25,481 nt of DNA from an uncultured Oscillospiraceae bacterium. GTDB lineage: Bacteria > Bacillota > Clostridia > Oscillospirales > Oscillospiraceae. The notes below the pieces were generated by a model. The model worked only from the letters and a program-made list of their open reading frames with translations. It made no database searches and had not been told where the DNA came from. The stretch spans positions 1 through 25,481 of the forward strand of contig CAKTBC010000017.1 in assembly GCA_934533005.1 (NCBI GenBank), in the 5' to 3' direction. Below are positions 24,445 to 25,481 of the stretch, in pieces. The translations under genes were made by a program, and so were the position numbers. How positions within the stretch are numbered: the stretch's first letter is position 1; every line of letters begins with the position of its first letter.

Positions 24445-24462
24445 ATTGTAACCGATTACAAT
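24445..24462. promoter_or_regulatory. LacI-type operator in front of the regulator gene
   Basis: ATTGTAA and TTACAAT flank CCGA, forming a 7-bp inverted repeat nearly identical to the site at 23380-23399. It lies just downstream of the -10 box and upstream of the start codon, a position for autorepression. Confidence 0.85.
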
Positions 24463-24471
24463 TGCAGTTTG

Positions 24472-24500
24472 ATTATAGGTCTCCCCAACTCTCTTGTCAA
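24472..24500 (-). promoter_or_regulatory. Consensus sigma-A promoter of the LacI-family regulator
   Basis: On the minus strand TTGACA (24495-24500) and TATAAT (24472-24477) are both perfect matches, with the optimal 17-base spacer. The operator follows about ten bases further downstream. Confidence 0.9.
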
Positions 24501-24531
24501 TAGTGGATTTTTTTTCCCGCCAAAAAGCAAA

Positions 24532-24560
24532 GGCCGGCTGCCGGAAAACCCGGCAGCCGG
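24532..24560 (-). terminator. Terminator of the collagen-like gene
   Basis: CCGGCTGCCGG (24534-24544) pairs perfectly with 24550-24560. In the minus-strand transcript the hairpin is followed by CCTTTGCTTTTT, as expected for an intrinsic terminator, about 20 bases after the stop at 24582. It isolates the upstream gene from the regulator promoter. Confidence 0.8.
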
Positions 24561-24581
24561 TAGTTTTGCTGCATGCATATT

Positions 24582-25481
24582 CTATTTGCGGATCATCGCG
24601 CGGCGGGATTTGAGGAAAAGCGCCGTCAGCACCGCGAGCCAAAGAAACGCCAGCGCCGCCGCTCCGGCGGCGATATAGGCGACGGTTTTCACCGTTCCGC
24701 TCTCGCGTGCGCCGGGGATTTCGCCCGCCTCTACGCGCTCGCCGTTCGTGAGCGTCACGGTGAGAACACCGCGCTCGTCCACCTGCACAGCGGAAATGCC
24801 GGCGCCGGGCGCGCCGTCCTCGCCGGTGATTTTGCCGAGGTTTGTCTCCGTCCCGTCCGTGAGCACGACGATCAGCTCGCCAGAATCGTTGAGGGAGACT
24901 TCCCGGATGCCGACGCCGTCCTTTCCATCCTTACCGTCTTTTCCGTCCGTGCCGTTGCGTCCGGCGGCGCCTGTCGCGCCGGTGGCTCCGGTAGCGCCGG
25001 GCGCGCCCGTAGCACCGGTCGTCCCGGCGGCCTTCACGCCGGTATCCGTGCCGCCGAGCCACCAGTTGCCGTTGCCGCCGATGGAGGGCGTCAGGCCGTC
25101 GGCACCGTCATTTCCGTTGGTGCCGTCATTTCCGTTGGTGCCGTCTTTTCCGTTGGTGCCGTCTTTTCCGTTGGTGCCGTCTTTTCCGTGGGCACCGTCT
25201 TTTCCGTCGATGCCGTCCTTACCATCTGCGCCATTCTTGCCGTCCAGCCCGGCAGCTTTCACACCGGTGTCGGTATCACCGAGCCACCAGTTGCCGTTCT
25301 CGCCGATCGTGGGCGTCAGGCCGTCCGTCCCTTCAGCTTTCACGCCGGTGTCCCTACTGCCGATCCACCAGTTCCCGTTCGGGCCGACGGAAGGCGTCCG
25401 GCCGTCCCGCCCGTCCTTCCCGTCCTCTCCGGTGGCTTTCACACCGAGAGATTTCCACGTGGTCCCGCTGTCGTAGGATAC
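24582..25481 (-). CDS. Collagen-like repeat surface protein, C-terminal part (partial, 5' end outside window)
   Basis: The frame is open to the window edge; 299 codons are visible, and the internal GTG at 25442 is not a real start. Gly-X-Y collagen-like blocks (GKDGTNGKDG, GATGATGAAGRNG) alternate with a module of about 25 residues containing NGNWWLGGTDTGVKA, seen about three times. After the repeats comes a short VSLNDSGELIV / VQVDERGVLTV pair of beta-type segments. One hydrophobic helix (VAYIAAGAAALAFLWLAVLTAL) and a basic tail KSRRAMIRK follow, which would anchor it in the membrane with the repeats outside. No LPxTG motif is present. The role may be adhesion or envelope structure; this is unproven. 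Confidence 0.82.
   Translation of the reverse strand, partial: VSYDSGTTWKSLGVKATGEDGKDGRDGRTPSVGPNGNWWIGSRDTGVKAEGTDGLTPTIGENGNWWLGDTDTGVKAAGLDGKNGADGKDGIDGKDGAHGKDGTNGKDGTNGKDGTNGNDGTNGNDGADGLTPSIGGNGNWWLGGTDTGVKAAGTTGATGAPGATGATGATGAAGRNGTDGKDGKDGKDGVGIREVSLNDSGELIVVLTDGTETNLGKITGEDGAPGAGISAVQVDERGVLTVTLTNGERVEAGEIPGARESGTVKTVAYIAAGAAALAFLWLAVLTALFLKSRRAMIRK
25105..25230. repeat. Seven tandem 18-bp units inside the collagen-like gene
   Basis: Units of CCGTCWTTTCCGTTGGTG (one per two Gly-X-Y triplets) run from 25105. The first five are nearly identical and the last two have diverged. The units preserve frame, so loss or gain of copies would only lengthen or shorten the protein. Confidence 0.85.

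Noticed and set aside
25105..25230. Regularly spaced short repeats that could suggest a CRISPR array
   Set aside because: The units are directly adjacent 18-mers without unique spacers and encode Gly-X-Y triplets in frame.
1..25481. tRNA, rRNA, insertion sequences, phage genes or toxin-antitoxin pairs
   Set aside because: I looked in the intergenic spaces and on both strands and found no recognisable cloverleaf, transposase or phage-type gene.

Overview
The window is GC-rich chromosomal DNA (roughly 60% GC by eye), probably from a Gram-positive member of the Clostridia (Oscillospirales-like gut Firmicute). The reasons are AGGAGG-type ribosome binding sites, consensus sigma-A promoters, tightly overlapping operons, a LacI-regulated maltodextrin locus with a lipoprotein binding protein, and a collagen-like surface protein. 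Taxonomy is an inference; there is no rRNA gene or other marker here.

Layout. (1) 1-285: the 3' end of a sensor histidine kinase. (2) 387-8011: a seven-gene + strand operon. It starts with a PAPS-dependent sulfotransferase, then cysD, a fused cysNC and a TSUP-family permease, all start/stop-overlapping. A class II aldolase, an APH-fold kinase and a D-2-hydroxyacid dehydrogenase follow. No sulfite-forming genes accompany it, so it looks like a sulfation (sulfo-conjugation) operon rather than sulfate assimilation. It is the most interesting part of the window. (3) 8010-8261: a cluster of hairpins ending in a bidirectional terminator. (4) 12450 down to 8273 (- strand): a five-gene operon with a PPC/DUF296 protein, an AlaX-type alanyl-tRNA editing protein, a YbaK-type Cys-tRNA deacylase, purine nucleoside phosphorylase and an MTA/SAH-deaminase-family amidohydrolase. 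(5) 12485-12544: back-to-back promoters for operon 4 and for mutY plus a LOG-family gene (12568-14090). (6) 14102-15302: a long hairpin repeat and an AT-rich acyltransferase-3 gene that looks acquired. (7) 15379-16769: an NSS amino-acid symporter whose start codon is one base out of frame at an A6 run. (8) 24431 down to 16870 (- strand): a maltodextrin locus with a LacI regulator, binding protein, two permeases, a neopullulanase-like GH13 and an oligo-1,6-glucosidase-like GH13. Two near-identical palindromic operators sit in front of the regulator and the binding protein. (9) 24582-25481: the C-terminal part of a collagen-like, membrane-anchored repeat protein that runs off the window.

How the genes work together. 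CysD and CysN should make APS from ATP and sulfate, and the APS-kinase domain makes PAPS for the adjacent sulfotransferase. The permease probably handles the sulfur oxyanion. The acceptor molecule is unknown; the aldolase, kinase and dehydrogenase may make or process it. In the mal locus, the lipoprotein and two permeases would import maltodextrins, using an ATPase encoded elsewhere, and the two GH13 enzymes would degrade them in the cytosol under LacI-type repression.
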